Notes: a model not told the origin generated them from the letters alone. A stretch of DNA of 7,170 nucleotides from Rhodobiaceae bacterium (GCA_002401305.2 NVSO02000146.1:1-7170); one strand, 5' to 3'. Counted from the stretch's first letter, positions 1-6,757 are shown. Numbers and translations: made by a program.

Positions 1-23
1 CCCCCTGGAAAGACCGGAAACCG

Positions 24-56
24 AAAATCTGGGCCTAAAATGGTCTGAAAGATTTT
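24..56 (+). other. Inverted repeat upstream of trmFO, possible terminator of an upstream gene
   Basis: The arms AAAATCT (24-30) and AGATTTT (50-56) are perfect complements. Inside them GGCC (32-35) can pair with GGTC (42-45) around a six-base loop, with one G-T wobble. The right arm ends in TTTT, so on the + strand it resembles a weak intrinsic terminator for a gene left of the window. The outer stem is nearly all A/T, so stability is doubtful and the role is inferred. Confidence 0.25.
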
Positions 57-57
57 G

Positions 58-89
58 TGAGGGGGGCGCAATATGCTATGCCCCCCTCA
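58..89 (+). promoter_or_regulatory. G6/C6 hairpin with a -10-like loop, abutting the trmFO start codon
   Basis: TGAGGGGGGC (58-67) and GCCCCCCTCA (80-89) are perfect 10-bp complements around a 12-base loop, and the last base of the right arm is the A of the trmFO ATG. The loop contains TATGCT (72-77), a fair match to a sigma70 -10 box. No convincing -35 box lies 16-18 bp upstream. If TATGCT is used, transcription would start about 4-5 bases before the ATG and the mRNA would be nearly leaderless. If transcription starts further left, the start codon would lie at the base of a very stable stem. The repeat is seen directly; both functional readings are inference. Confidence 0.4.
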
Positions 90-1525
90 TGAACAACACA
101 TCAAAAACCCCGCTCAACACCTCTCCCGTGCACGTTATTGGCGCTGGCATGGCTGGCTCCGAAGCCGCATGGCAGCTCGCAGAAGCTGGCCAACCCGTCG
201 TGCTTCACGAAATGCGCCCCATCGTCAAAACGGATGTCCATCAATCTGAAGGTTTTGCAGAGCTTGTATGCTCCAACTCCTTCCGCTCAGATGATTGGCA
301 AAACAATGCCGTCGGCCTTCTTCACGAAGAAATGCGCCGCGCAAATTCCATCATCATGAAAGTCGCCGAAATGGCGAAAGTGCCCGCTGGCGGTGCTTTG
401 GCTGTAGACCGCGAAGTTTTCTCCGCCGAAGTCACCCGCCTTCTCGAAAACCATCCCATGGTCACTGTGGAGCGCGGCGAGCTTTCATCCATCCCCCCGG
501 AAGAGTGGGACAATGTCATCATCGCGACCGGGCCGTTAACATCCGATGCCCTAGGTGCTGCCATCGCGGAAATTACTGGCGAAGATGGCCTAGCCTTTTT
601 CGACGCCATCGCACCCATCATTCATATTGATTCAATCGATTTTTCAAAATGCTGGTACCAGTCCCGCTATGACAAAATCGGGCCCGGCGGCACCGGCAAA
701 GATTATATCAACTGCCCCTTGGATGAAGAACAATACAATGCCTTCATCGACAATATTCTTGAGGGCGACAAAATGGACTTCAAAGAGTTTGAGGAAAACA
801 CCCCCTACTTTGAAGCCTGCTTGCCGATCGAAATCATGGCGGCGCGCGGACGAGAAACCTTGCGCTTTGGTCCCATGAAGCCCGTCGGCCTCACCAATGA
901 ACATGACCCACAAACCAAAGCCTACGGTGTTGTGCAGCTACGCCAAGACAACAAACTCGGCACGCTCTACAATATGGTTGGGTTTCAAACAAAATTGCGC
1001 CACGGCGAGCAAACACGTATTTTCCGCACCATCCCCGGATTGGAAGGCGCTGAATTTGCCAGACTGGGCGGCTTGCACCGCAACACCTTCATCAACAGCC
1101 CGAACTTGCTTGATCCTTTGATGCGCCTCAAAGCCATGCCGCGTTTGCGTTTCGCAGGTCAAATCACCGGCGTTGAAGGTTATGTCGAAAGCGCGGCTAT
1201 GGGCATACTAGCCGGTCGCTTTGCCGTTGCCGAACGCCGAGGTGAAACACCAACACCGCCGCCGGTCACAACCGCGTTTGGCGCCCTGCTCAGCCACATC
1301 ACGTTGAATGCGGATGCCAAAACTTTCCAACCGATGAATGTAAACTTCGGCCTCTTCCCAGACCTACCCCCGTTGGTCGATGAAAACGGAAAACGTCTAC
1401 GCGGCAAAAACAGATCCCAAGCCCGTAAACATGGCATGACAAGCCGCGCGTTGGCTGACTTGGCAACATGGCTGGGTATCGAGCAGCCGCTTCCAGAAAC
1501 TAAAGTAGAAGTAGAAGCAGACTAA
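89..1525 (+). CDS. trmFO: TrmFO, folate/FAD-dependent tRNA (uracil-54-C5)-methyltransferase
   Basis: This cytoplasmic flavoprotein methylates U54 in the T-loop of tRNA, taking the carbon from 5,10-methylenetetrahydrofolate and electrons from reduced FAD. The Rossmann FAD-binding motif is [13 protein letters not shown] (residues 15-27). [10 protein letters not shown] (58-67) and [14 protein letters not shown] (241-254) carry Cys61 and Cys244, which correspond by motif to the two cysteines implicated in catalysis in the Bacillus subtilis enzyme. Other family blocks are [11 protein letters not shown] (98-108), FGPMKPVGL (260-268), HRNTFINSP (330-338) and [18 protein letters not shown] (355-372). 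The length of 478 residues is in the usual range, with some extra sequence at both ends. The ATG has no Shine-Dalgarno sequence, only C6TC before it, yet the family core starts soon after (residue 14), so the start cannot be far wrong. The gene converges with the synthase-family gene and overlaps its stop codon by 4 bp. Confidence 0.97.
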   Translation: MNNTSKTPLNTSPVHVIGAGMAGSEAAWQLAEAGQPVVLHEMRPIVKTDVHQSEGFAELVCSNSFRSDDWQNNAVGLLHEEMRRANSIIMKVAEMAKVPAGGALAVDREVFSAEVTRLLENHPMVTVERGELSSIPPEEWDNVIIATGPLTSDALGAAIAEITGEDGLAFFDAIAPIIHIDSIDFSKCWYQSRYDKIGPGGTGKDYINCPLDEEQYNAFIDNILEGDKMDFKEFEENTPYFEACLPIEIMAARGRETLRFGPMKPVGLTNEHDPQTKAYGVVQLRQDNKLGTLYNMVGFQTKLRHGEQTRIFRTIPGLEGAEFARLGGLHRNTFINSPNLLDPLMRLKAMPRLRFAGQITGVEGYVESAAMGILAGRFAVAERRGETPTPPPVTTAFGALLSHITLNADAKTFQPMNVNFGLFPDLPPLVDENGKRLRGKNRSQARKHGMTSRALADLATWLGIEQPLPETKVEVEAD

Positions 1526-1536
1526 ATCCGTCTGCT
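1516..1536. terminator. Hairpin spanning the convergent stop codons
   Basis: AGCAGAC (1516-1522) and GTCTGCT (1530-1536) are perfect 7-bp complements around a seven-base loop that includes the TAA of trmFO. The position between converging genes suits a bidirectional terminator. Neither side has a clean U-run; reading leftwards the next bases are only partly T-rich (TTCTACTTCTACTTT). It is therefore a weak candidate. Confidence 0.3.
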
Positions 1537-2388
1537 CAAGGAACATCTCATCAGGCGAAGTTGACGGCGAAAAGCCAAAACTTCGCCCGTTCCCAAAAAT
1601 GGCTCGAATTTACGCGACCGCACTTTCAATAGATAAAGCCCGATCAGACACGCCGGGAACAAAGCAGGCAGCAAAGTCATATTTGGTTTGCGCAAAAGCC
1701 TGCGAGCCGTCACCAAACGCGTTTCAGCCTCGCCCGCCATTTCTTCAATCAAAGCCCGTAAACCTGGCCTGCACGTGCCTGCCAAAATATCTGCGGTTTC
1801 CACCTCATGCTTGGCAAGCAAACTCTCCGGCAACATCACCCGCCCTTGGCTCGCCATGGGACCGATTGACCGCAATATGCCCGTCAGCCCGTAAGCCTCA
1901 CCAATCAGTTGCACCGCTTCAGCTTCCTCAGGTGTAAACGCTCGGTTCAACTTTTCCTTGAGCAAGGCGCGACCAGCCACAACCATTAAAAGCATTGATG
2001 TGTTGTGAAGGTAGGACAGCAAATCCGGCAAATCCGTGAACATGCCATCGTCCAAATCCTGCTCTCGCCCATCAATCAGGCCCTGCAGTCCCTCACGCTC
2101 GTAAAGCCCCGCCGCAATCGGTACAGCCAGAGCTTCTACAACCTCATGCCCGCGCGGAGGAGGCCCATCAAAAAGCTGATCAATCGTCTCACGCCACCAC
2201 TGCAACCGAATTTGCCCCAACATGGGCTCACTCACGGTTTCCCGAATACGGGCGATCTCAGTTTGAAAGGCATAGAGGGGAATAAGTGTCATGCGTGCCG
2301 CATCCGGCGTCATCAGAAGGGTCAAATACCGATCATGATCACGCAAGCGGATCAATTCCAAACAATGGTTCAATACAGCGTTATCCAC
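1522..2388 (-). CDS. Squalene/phytoene synthase-family protein, NDUFAF6-like
   Basis: This 288-residue protein has the all-helical trans-isoprenyl-diphosphate synthase fold. Recognisable parts are [10 protein letters not shown] (19-28), the helix around QWWRE (63-67), the second Asp region DGREQDLDD (106-114) and [11 protein letters not shown] (165-175). The second Asp motif is kept. At the first motif ([12 protein letters not shown], 41-52) the usual DxxxD is absent and only E44 is in place. This matches the NDUFAF6 branch, whose mitochondrial members help assemble respiratory complex I, better than true phytoene or squalene synthases. No carotenoid or hopanoid genes are nearby. The start is GTG with AAGG seven bases upstream; an ATG two bases earlier is out of frame. 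Just upstream lies the terminator of the neighbouring gene, so its promoter is unclear. An assembly role is inferred; enzyme activity is not excluded. Confidence 0.85.
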   Translation of the reverse strand: MDNAVLNHCLELIRLRDHDRYLTLLMTPDAARMTLIPLYAFQTEIARIRETVSEPMLGQIRLQWWRETIDQLFDGPPPRGHEVVEALAVPIAAGLYEREGLQGLIDGREQDLDDGMFTDLPDLLSYLHNTSMLLMVVAGRALLKEKLNRAFTPEEAEAVQLIGEAYGLTGILRSIGPMASQGRVMLPESLLAKHEVETADILAGTCRPGLRALIEEMAGEAETRLVTARRLLRKPNMTLLPALFPACLIGLYLLKVRSRKFEPFLGTGEVLAFRRQLRLMRCSLSRRI

Positions 2389-2410
2389 ATTCCCACCTTA
2401 CAAAAATGAG

Positions 2411-2448
2411 TGCAAAAAGACAAACGGGGCCGCATGTGCGACCCCGTT
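2411..2448 (-). terminator. Intrinsic terminator of the PuuD-like gene
   Basis: Read on the - strand, AACGGGGTCG (2448-2439) pairs with CGGCCCCGTT (2432-2423). One pair is a U-G wobble, and a further C-G pair closes an ATGT/ACAT tetraloop. The stem is followed by TTGTCTTTTTGC, a good U-rich tract. On the + strand the wobble becomes a C-A mismatch and no T-run follows, so the structure is directional. It lies 22 bp past the stop codon of the PuuD-like gene. Confidence 0.85.
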
Positions 2449-2469
2449 AGCCTCAAGAAGGTCGCCCTT

Positions 2470-3072
2470 CTAGAAAATGTTCTGTGCAGATACCATAGCA
2501 AAAAGCATCGGAATAGACAGCAATGTATTTGTCCGTGAGAACAACATTGCAGTACGTGCTGCAGCAGGTTTCAGACTTGCGTCGGCTTCAACGATACCCA
2601 ATGCAATTTTCTGTTTTGGCCAAATAACGAACCAAACGTTGAACCACATGATAACGCCAAGCCACATGCCAATGCCGATCGCGATGTTTTTCGGAACAGC
2701 AAAGTCTTCAATGGCACCCAACGAGAAGGCTTCAAGCAGATAACCATTCATCGCAGCAACGATGATACCGGTGACGATTGTGCCCATCGCAGCCCAACGG
2801 AACCACCAAAGGGCAGCTGGAGCGATAACTTTACCAATGGCAGGTTTCTGCTCATCAGGAATGTTAGGCATATTTGGAATTTGAACAAAGTTGAAATACC
2901 AAAGCAAACCAATCCACATCACCCCAAAGAGAACGTGGAGCCAGCGGAAAATAAAGGCACCAAATGCGTGGTCGAATGAACCACCCCAATTGGCAAACAT
3001 AAGGACGAGTAGCGCTGCAAGAATGAACCCGGCAATAACCGTGTTGCGCAGCGAGGATAAGATGGCAGCCAT
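2470..3072 (-). CDS. Integral membrane protein, PuuD / urate-oxidase N-terminal (DUF989) family, no cytochrome domain
   Basis: A 200-residue hydrophobic protein with about five predicted membrane segments, near residues 10-29, 38-62, 83-108, 127-151 and 176-197. Family-type blocks are FRWLHVLFGVMWIGLLWYFNF (starting at 42, with His46), WWFRWAAMGTIVTG (89-102), GMWLGVIMWFNVWFVIWP (135-152) and SRTNTLLSIPMLFAM (179-193). These match the membrane domain of PuuD, a urate hydroxylase described in Agrobacterium-type bacteria that carries a C-terminal cytochrome c. Here the protein is about half that length and has no CxxCH haem motif. No purine-degradation gene is nearby, so urate oxidation should not be assumed. 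The ATG is fixed by GGGGAGG (3080-3086) seven bases upstream. The gene has its own terminator and gaps on both sides, suggesting independent transcription. Confidence 0.8.
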   Translation of the reverse strand: MAAILSSLRNTVIAGFILAALLVLMFANWGGSFDHAFGAFIFRWLHVLFGVMWIGLLWYFNFVQIPNMPNIPDEQKPAIGKVIAPAALWWFRWAAMGTIVTGIIVAAMNGYLLEAFSLGAIEDFAVPKNIAIGIGMWLGVIMWFNVWFVIWPKQKIALGIVEADASLKPAAARTAMLFSRTNTLLSIPMLFAMVSAQNIF

Positions 3073-3271
3073 ATGAAGGCCTCCCCATAATGAGCTGAAA
3101 ATGATCGGTAACAGTCACTCAAACAAACAAACGATAGGTCAACACAATTGGTCGGTTTTCGTTCCCAAGAGAGAAACTGTCTAGCAACTCAACCGAGTCG
3201 CTTTTTCATAGAAACCGTAGAATTTTTGAGGGGAAAAGCCAAGTAAAACAGTCAGGTAATCGGCTAAACAG
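3073..3271. other. Non-coding gap between the sec operon and the PuuD-like gene
   Basis: These 199 bp hold no convincing ORF. They contain the Shine-Dalgarno sequence of the PuuD-like gene, a hairpin at 3183-3202, a short (CAAA)n-like run at 3121-3132 and, on the - strand, TTGACC (3142-3137), which could be a -35 box. I cannot find a good -10 box at the right spacing, so the promoter of the PuuD-like gene is expected here but not located. Confidence 0.4.
3183..3202 (-). terminator. Hairpin downstream of the sec operon, candidate terminator
   Basis: On the - strand AGCGACTC (3202-3195) pairs with GAGTTGCT (3190-3183) over a GGTT loop, with one G-U wobble. It lies about 70 bp after the stop of the last sec-operon gene. 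What follows on that strand is only mildly U-rich. On the + strand the bases after the stem are TTTTT, but the stem then has an A-C mismatch and no + strand gene precedes it. The direction is therefore uncertain. Confidence 0.35.
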
Positions 3272-3652
3272 TTAATCTACTGCGATCAAAGCCGCTGCCA
3301 CACGCCGTCCTTCGCTCAACAGCACATTATACGTGCGAGCTGCAGCACCGGTATCCATCACATCCCAATTAATCGACTGCTCTTTGAGAGCGTCTCGCAC
3401 AAAGGCGCTCGGGCGGAGCAAACCTACCCCGGACCCAATCAGCAAAACATCAAAATTGTCTTTGGCTTTAATCAGCCCGGTTAAGTCCCCAAGTCCGACC
3501 GATGCAATATCAATCGGTCCCCATAACACAGGGTCACTTTCAGGACACAACACCAACGAGCCAACATAGCGTTGGCCGCCCAATCTGAAACCACCATCCC
3601 CATAAGCATCAATCGCTGGTTGGCGCGCATATGTCGGAGTAGAGAAATCCAT
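3272..3652 (-). CDS. Mth938-like domain protein (DUF498), NDUFAF3-like
   Basis: A 126-residue soluble protein that is a single Mth938-like domain. Visible family features are GFRLGG (21-26), GSLVLCP (31-37), DVLLIGSGVGLLRPS (68-82) and DVMDTGAAARTYNVLLSEGR (97-116). The mitochondrial member, NDUFAF3, is a complex I assembly factor. The molecular function in bacteria is not settled, and linkage to secD/secF is a recurring pattern in alphaproteobacteria. The ATG lies 14 bp after the secF stop, with AGAGG (3660-3664) seven bases upstream, so it is the last gene of the yajC-secD-secF operon and probably cotranslated with secF. No catalytic residues can be named. A role in insertion or maturation of membrane complexes is inference. 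Confidence 0.88.
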   Translation of the reverse strand: MDFSTPTYARQPAIDAYGDGGFRLGGQRYVGSLVLCPESDPVLWGPIDIASVGLGDLTGLIKAKDNFDVLLIGSGVGLLRPSAFVRDALKEQSINWDVMDTGAAARTYNVLLSEGRRVAAALIAVD

Positions 3653-3666
3653 TGAACGGCCTCTTC

Positions 3667-4599
3667 TTAGGCGTCTGTTTCAGAAGCTTTCGCTCCCTCT
3701 TCAGACCAATCCCGTTTCACACCTAAAATCAACAACATTGGCGTGGCGATAAAGATGGAGGAATATGTCCCCACCACAACGCCCCAAATCATGGCAAAGG
3801 TGAACCCACGAATGACTTCGCCGCCAAAGACATACAAGGCAACCAGAGCCAAGAGTGTCGTCACAGATGTCATGACCGTCCGCGACAAGGTTTCATTGAT
3901 GCCAAGGTTTAGCAAATCACCAAGGTCCATCCGTTTGAACTTGCGTAAATTTTCACGAACCCGGTCATAAACAACCACCGTGTCATTCATCGAATAACCC
4001 ACAATGGTCAGGATGGCCGCAATAATGGAGAGGTTAAATTCAAGCTGTAATACCGAGAAAATACCAATGGTCAAAATCACGTCGTGGACCAGAGCGATCA
4101 CCGCCCCCACAGAAAACTGCCACTCGAAGCGAAACCAGATGTAAATCAACATAAGGAACACAGCGAGGAAAATGGCAAGCGTACCTGCTTCAACCAACTC
4201 GCCACTGACTTTAGGTCCCACCACTTCCGTGCGGCGATAATCAACCCCGTCGCCCAGTGCTTGCCGCACCAGTTCAACAACTTTTTGATCCTGCTCGACG
4301 GAGTCATCCTGCTGTTCAATACGGATGAGAACCTCAGAGGGGCTCCCAAACTCTTGCACAACAACATGGCCCAGATTAAGCGCACCCAATTTTGCTCGGA
4401 TGCCGGCAATATCGGCGGGGCCTTGTGTGCCCACTTCAATCATCGTGCCGCCAATAAAGTCGATGCCGTAGTTAAGGTCGCGCGCTGCGTAAACGCCAAT
4501 AGAACCAAGAACTGCCAAAGCAGAAATAACGAAGGCAATGTAACGCAACTTAATAAAGTCGATGGCCGTCTTTGAGGGGACCAATTTAAGCTTCTTCAT
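3667..4599 (-). CDS. secF: SecF, protein translocase accessory subunit
   Basis: SecF pairs with SecD in the inner membrane and uses the proton motive force to promote late steps of Sec translocation. The 310-residue protein has TM1 near residues 18-38, a periplasmic P4-type domain opened by LNYGIDFIGGTMIEV (42-56), and five more membrane segments from about 138. Signatures are VGPKVSGEL (127-135), FEWQFSVGAVIALVHDV (158-174) and GYSMNDTVVVYDRVREN (201-217). D206 and R240 match by motif the charged residues known to matter for proton coupling in SecF. A start seven codons earlier (4620) would overlap secD, but AAGGAG at 4606-4611 sits six bases before the ATG at 4599, which settles the start. 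That Shine-Dalgarno sequence overlaps the secD stop codon, so translation of the two genes is probably coupled. Confidence 0.97.
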   Translation of the reverse strand: MKKLKLVPSKTAIDFIKLRYIAFVISALAVLGSIGVYAARDLNYGIDFIGGTMIEVGTQGPADIAGIRAKLGALNLGHVVVQEFGSPSEVLIRIEQQDDSVEQDQKVVELVRQALGDGVDYRRTEVVGPKVSGELVEAGTLAIFLAVFLMLIYIWFRFEWQFSVGAVIALVHDVILTIGIFSVLQLEFNLSIIAAILTIVGYSMNDTVVVYDRVRENLRKFKRMDLGDLLNLGINETLSRTVMTSVTTLLALVALYVFGGEVIRGFTFAMIWGVVVGTYSSIFIATPMLLILGVKRDWSEEGAKASETDA

Positions 4600-4605
4600 G
4601 GGTGT

Positions 4606-4611
4606 CTCCTT
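4606..4611 (-). promoter_or_regulatory. secF ribosome binding site overlapping the secD stop
   Basis: Reading on the - strand, TTAAGGAG contains both the secD TAA (4612-4610) and AAGGAG, six bases from the secF ATG at 4599. It decides the secF start and implies that ribosomes ending secD are placed to begin secF. Confidence 0.88.
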
Positions 4612-6217
4612 AAAGATCAAGTGATGCAGGACGTCGACGCATAAACCAGAGCGCCACCATCATTCGCGTGACCGTAAAGGCCGTGAAGACGGACGTGATA
4701 ATCCCAATCGCAAGGGTTACAGCGAACCCTTTAACGGGCCCAGAACCAAGCTGGAACAAAATCGCGGCCGCAAGAAACGTTGTAATATTGGCATCCAAAA
4801 TAGTCGTCAGCGCCCGTGAATACCCAACATCAATGGCATTCAACGGAGACTTCCCATTCGCGATTTCTTCGCGTATGCGCTCGAAAATCAACACGTTGGC
4901 ATCAACCGCCATCCCGATGGTCAAGACCACACCGGCAATCCCCGGCAAGGTCAACGTCGCGCCTAGTATAGAGAGCACGGCCCCAATCAAGGCCACGTTG
5001 ATAATCAACGCCACATTGGCAAATACGCCAAACAAGCCATAAGAGATGGCGATGTAGATGATCACCGCCGCAAAGCCGATCATCGCAGCGATTTTACCCG
5101 CTTCAACCGAGTCAGACCCAAGCTCGGCACCAACAGTGCGTTCTTCCAAAATCTTCAAGGGAGCTGGCAAAGCACCGGCGCGCAGCAGAACAGACAAATC
5201 ATTTGCTGACTGTACGGTAAAGTTGCCGCTGATCTGACCAGAGCCACCTAAAATAGGCTCATTGATCCGAGGCGCACTGATCACTTCTTTATCCAGCAAA
5301 ATAGCGAAAGGTCGGCCAACATTCTCTGTTGTTGTTTTACCAAACCGTTTAGCACCGGCTGTATCAAAGCGGAAGGTTACGACAGCCTCATTGTTTTGAC
5401 TGAAGCCCGGTTGCTCATCGACCAAGTTTTCACCGCTCACAATCGCACGTTTATACAAAAGCAATTCGGCGGCATATCCACCTTCAACCATCGGCGCAAT
5501 AAAGCTGCCATTAGGAACACGTCCCTGGCGGGCTTGCTCAACTGTCATACTCATATCCACCAAGTGGAAAGAGAGTTTAGCAGTCTTACCGATAATAGCT
5601 TTCAAGTGCTGTGGATCATCAAGACCGGGCACTTCGATAATAATCCGGCTGTCACCTTGGCGTTGAATGCTGGGCTCTGTCGTGCCCAGTTCGTCCACCC
5701 GGCGACGCAGAATTTCAATAGATTGCTGAACCGCTGACAACTTACGTTGCGCGATAGCTGTCTCCGTCAGGGCCAAAGTAAACAGCCCCTCATCAGTATT
5801 CTCTACATCAAGGTCCATTTGTGCCGCGCCAAACACGCCGCCCCCAACAGGAACAGCAAGCTCGCGCAATCGTGTGCGCGCCGCCTCCATTTGGCTCAAA
5901 TCCCGCACCCGCACGACAACACTATCGCCGGCCAAAGAAAGCCCGGTATAGCCGATGCGTGGTTCTTTACGCAAAGCCACCCGCACATCAGACTGCAAGC
6001 CTTCAAGCTTTTCACGGATGACGACATCCACGCCTACTTCCAACAGCAAGTAAGAACCGCCCTGCAGGTCTAGCCCCAGCACGATTTGGCTTTGTGGCAC
6101 CCAGTCAGGCAAACCTTCTAGGTCCACTTTGTTGAAGAAGTTTGGCGCAACGTAGATCAACCCGAAAAGGGAGATCAGGCTAACCAGCGTTATTTTCCAG
6201 CGGGCAAATCGAAGCAT
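4610..6217 (-). CDS. secD: SecD, protein translocase accessory subunit
   Basis: The larger SecDF subunit is an RND-related membrane protein that uses the proton gradient to pull or release exported proteins on the periplasmic side. In 535 residues it shows TM1 (about 9-27), the VLGLDLQGGSYLLLEV block (47-62), a periplasmic region with RRRVDELGTTEPSIQRQG (171-188) and IIIEVPGLDD (192-201), a second periplasmic part with RPFAILLDKEVISAPRI (302-318), then five membrane segments from about 375. GMAVDANVLIFERIREE (435-451) is the family hallmark, and D439 corresponds to the essential membrane aspartate. Length is normal for an alphaproteobacterial SecD. The start MLRFARWK fits the family, but no Shine-Dalgarno sequence lies at the usual distance; AAGAAAG is about 12 bases away. 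The 184-bp spacer to yajC contains a strong nested hairpin. Confidence 0.97.
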   Translation of the reverse strand: MLRFARWKITLVSLISLFGLIYVAPNFFNKVDLEGLPDWVPQSQIVLGLDLQGGSYLLLEVGVDVVIREKLEGLQSDVRVALRKEPRIGYTGLSLAGDSVVVRVRDLSQMEAARTRLRELAVPVGGGVFGAAQMDLDVENTDEGLFTLALTETAIAQRKLSAVQQSIEILRRRVDELGTTEPSIQRQGDSRIIIEVPGLDDPQHLKAIIGKTAKLSFHLVDMSMTVEQARQGRVPNGSFIAPMVEGGYAAELLLYKRAIVSGENLVDEQPGFSQNNEAVVTFRFDTAGAKRFGKTTTENVGRPFAILLDKEVISAPRINEPILGGSGQISGNFTVQSANDLSVLLRAGALPAPLKILEERTVGAELGSDSVEAGKIAAMIGFAAVIIYIAISYGLFGVFANVALIINVALIGAVLSILGATLTLPGIAGVVLTIGMAVDANVLIFERIREEIANGKSPLNAIDVGYSRALTTILDANITTFLAAAILFQLGSGPVKGFAVTLAIGIITSVFTAFTVTRMMVALWFMRRRPASLDL

Positions 6218-6286
6218 TGGTAGAACCGGCTTTCTTGAATGTGGAACGGACCCAAAAGGCGAACAAGCCGAAAGGGTAAGCGGACA

Positions 6287-6299
6287 TAAAACTGTTTTA
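6287..6299. repeat. Short palindrome next to the nested hairpin
   Basis: TAAAAC and GTTTTA flank a single central base, giving a perfect 13-bp odd palindrome. It directly abuts the nested hairpin on its secD side. It could be a protein-binding dyad or a minor RNA hairpin; nothing decides between them. Confidence 0.3.
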
Positions 6300-6354
6300 G
6301 GCGCTAAGCGAAACCTAGGATCAAAGAGACCCTAGAATGACGAAACTTAGCGCC
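6300..6354 (-). promoter_or_regulatory. Nested two-tier hairpin in the yajC-secD spacer
   Basis: On the - (transcribed) strand GGCGCTAAG (6354-6346) pairs perfectly with CTTAGCGCC (6308-6300). Inside it CTAGGGTC (6335-6328) pairs with GATCCTAG (6322-6315) around a TCTTT loop, through one G-U wobble. The internal loop between stems is 10 bases on one side and 6 on the other, and both sides contain TTTCG. The wobble works only in the sense-strand RNA; on the other strand it is an A-C mismatch. No U-run follows, so it is not a standard terminator. A cis-acting element affecting processing, stability or secD translation is inferred; I do not recognise a known riboswitch. Confidence 0.55.
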
Positions 6355-6401
6355 CAAGACGAACACCCAAATTACGCAGGATGAAATCAACTCTCAAACA
6401 A

Positions 6402-6740
6402 TCAAGAATTTGAATTTGCAGCAACTGGCGCCGTTTTAGAGCGCACGGTTGAAATCGTAGACCGCAAAACGCGCACGCGCACATTTTCCGCCACTTCAAC
6501 TTCAACTTCATCAGCACCGTCTTTTACCTTAGTAACTTTACCAAGAAGACCGCCAGCGGTGAGCACTTCGTCCCCACGGCGCAAGCCAGTTACCATTGCG
6601 GCATGTTCTTTCGTGCGCTTTTGTTGCGGACGGATCAAAAGAAAGTAAAAAATGACGCCCATAATTGCCAAAGGTGCAATCATTTCGAGCATGCCGCTAC
6701 TAGCTGACGCATCAGCTGCAAAAGCAGGTGTAATAAACAT
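6402..6740 (-). CDS. yajC: YajC, preprotein translocase subunit
   Basis: YajC is a small single-span inner-membrane protein that associates with SecDF and the SecYEG/YidC holotranslocon. The 112-residue product has a short periplasmic N terminus (MFITPAFAAD), one membrane segment near residues 19-36, then FYFLLIRPQQKRTKEH (31-46) and GDEVLTAGGLLGKV (56-69), which are family hallmarks. A longer reading to 6803 is possible but would run through the promoter -10 box. CAGGAG at 6747-6752 lies six bases before the ATG at 6740 and supports the short form. The C-terminal tail (SKTAPVAANSNS) is low complexity, as is common. It is the first gene of the operon, 184 bp ahead of secD. Confidence 0.96.
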   Translation of the reverse strand: MFITPAFAADASASSGMLEMIAPLAIMGVIFYFLLIRPQQKRTKEHAAMVTGLRRGDEVLTAGGLLGKVTKVKDGADEVEVEVAENVRVRVLRSTISTVRSKTAPVAANSNS

Positions 6741-6746
6741 GGGAAA

Positions 6747-6752
6747 CTCCTG
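6747..6752 (-). promoter_or_regulatory. yajC ribosome binding site
   Basis: CAGGAG on the - strand, six bases upstream of the ATG at 6740, selects this start over the upstream in-frame ATG at 6803. Confidence 0.85.
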
Positions 6753-6757
6753 TCTCG

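Noticed and set aside
2005..2409. 134-codon open frame on the + strand opposite the synthase-family gene
   Set aside because: The - strand protein has clear family motifs over the same bases; this frame has none and no ribosome binding site.
3121..3132. AAACAAACAAAC run as a possible microsatellite or regulatory repeat
   Set aside because: Only three short units; too small to separate from chance.
4084..4575. 163-codon open frame on the + strand opposite secF
   Set aside because: It lies wholly inside secF on the other strand, has no family resemblance and shows low-complexity, His- and Asn-rich composition typical of an antisense shadow.
4600..4620. SecF starting seven codons upstream at 4620
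   Set aside because: It would overlap secD, lacks a ribosome binding site and adds residues not typical of the family; AAGGAG points to 4599.
6180..6287. Possible 35-codon leader ORF on the - strand running from the yajC-secD spacer into secD in another frame
   Set aside because: It has no Shine-Dalgarno sequence, no clear signal peptide or arrest motif, and is of a length expected by chance. It would matter only if conserved as a VemP-like leader.
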